DNA from: Deltaproteobacteria bacterium
GTDB taxonomy: Bacteria > Desulfobacterota > Desulfuromonadia > Geobacterales > Pseudopelobacteraceae
DNA: 6,634 nucleotides
NCBI GenBank assembly: GCA_016219145.1
Contig: JACRCG010000263.1
Span: forward strand, 1-6,634
Reading direction: 5' to 3'
Below the pieces are notes generated by a model. It saw only the letters and a list, made by a program, of their open reading frames with translations, made no database searches and was not told where the DNA came from. Below are positions 6,337 through 6,634 of this stretch, one piece after another. The position numbers and the translations under genes were made by a program. How positions within the stretch are numbered: position 1 is the first letter of the stretch; each line of letters begins with the position of its first letter.

Positions 6337-6634
6337 TTAATCAACAGTATTGTGGACATCACCGAGCGCAAACGGACTGAAGAATCGATTGTTCGCGCTA
6401 AAAAGGATTGGGAACAGACCTTTGATGCCGTTCCCGATCTGATCTCCATTATTGATACTCATCATACGATAACACGGGTCAATAAAGCCATGGCGTTCCG
6501 TTGCGGCCATACACCGGAAGAAATAATCGGCCTGAAGTGTTACGAAGTGATGCACGGTGTATCAGCTCCACCGGATTTTTGTCCGCATGTCAGGATGATG
6601 CAGGATGGTCTGACGCATAGTAAAGTAATCTACG
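6337..6634 (+). pseudogene. Continuation of the PAS sensor gene after the in-frame stop (runs off the window)
   Basis: The frame of the upstream PAS gene stays open for all 99 complete codons after the TAA and keeps strong PAS character. It opens with the PAS end-motif IVDITERKRTEES, then WEQTFDAVPDLISIIDTHHTITRVNKAMA starts a further PAS domain (given here as WEQTFDAVPDLISIID then HHTITRVNKAMA). That domain carries the cysteine-bearing segment CYEVMHG...PPDFCPH seen in some sensor kinases. No clear ribosome binding site precedes an in-frame start (GTG 6352 is the first candidate, ATG 6490 the first ATG), so independent translation is doubtful. It is best read as the 3' part of one disrupted gene, incomplete at the window edge. 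Confidence 0.75.

Overview
The window looks like an accessory, signalling-rich stretch of a bacterial chromosome. The domain style points to a Geobacter-like member of the Desulfuromonadota: a CheB-CheR-PAS fusion beside multi-PAS sensor genes with the 'ELRVHQIELEMQNEEL' type of N-terminus, PIN-type toxin-antitoxin pairs, and a C/G-rich palindromic intergenic repeat. That assignment is inference from gene style; no rRNA or other marker gene is present.

Layout. Positions 1-140 hold four imperfect copies of a roughly 24-bp motif. They look like the end of an IS21-family insertion sequence whose genes lie outside the window. On the minus strand, 220-834, is a first toxin-antitoxin module: an intact DUF2281-like antitoxin and a PIN-domain toxin broken by a one-base deletion. 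The intergenic stretch 835-1150 carries the antitoxin promoter/operator, an 11-copy GGCA tetranucleotide repeat and a terminator-like hairpin just before the next gene. Positions 1151-4573 (+) encode a 1140-residue CheB methylesterase / CheR methyltransferase / coiled-coil / three-PAS protein without a receiver or kinase domain. Positions 4579-4653 form a large G/C-rich palindrome that can terminate transcription from both sides. Positions 4665-5320 (-) hold a second, apparently intact DUF2281-like antitoxin and PIN toxin pair, with an 8-bp inverted repeat over its likely promoter. From 5437 (+) to the window edge runs a multi-PAS sensor gene interrupted by an in-frame TAA at 6334-6336. The same reading frame stays open and keeps encoding PAS sequence after the stop.

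How it fits together. The fusion protein and the PAS gene plausibly belong to one sensory cluster in which PAS domains sense a signal and CheB/CheR output or a downstream kinase relays it. Two toxin-antitoxin modules of the same architecture bracket the fusion gene. The second sits between it and the PAS gene, which suggests insertion into a formerly contiguous cluster. Three signs of decay or mobility occur within about 6.6 kb: an insertion-sequence end, a frameshifted toxin and a nonsense codon in a sensor gene. No convincing wholly new system was found. The most useful observations are the two broken genes, the paired toxin-antitoxin modules and the simple-sequence repeat plus hairpin ahead of the CheB/CheR gene.
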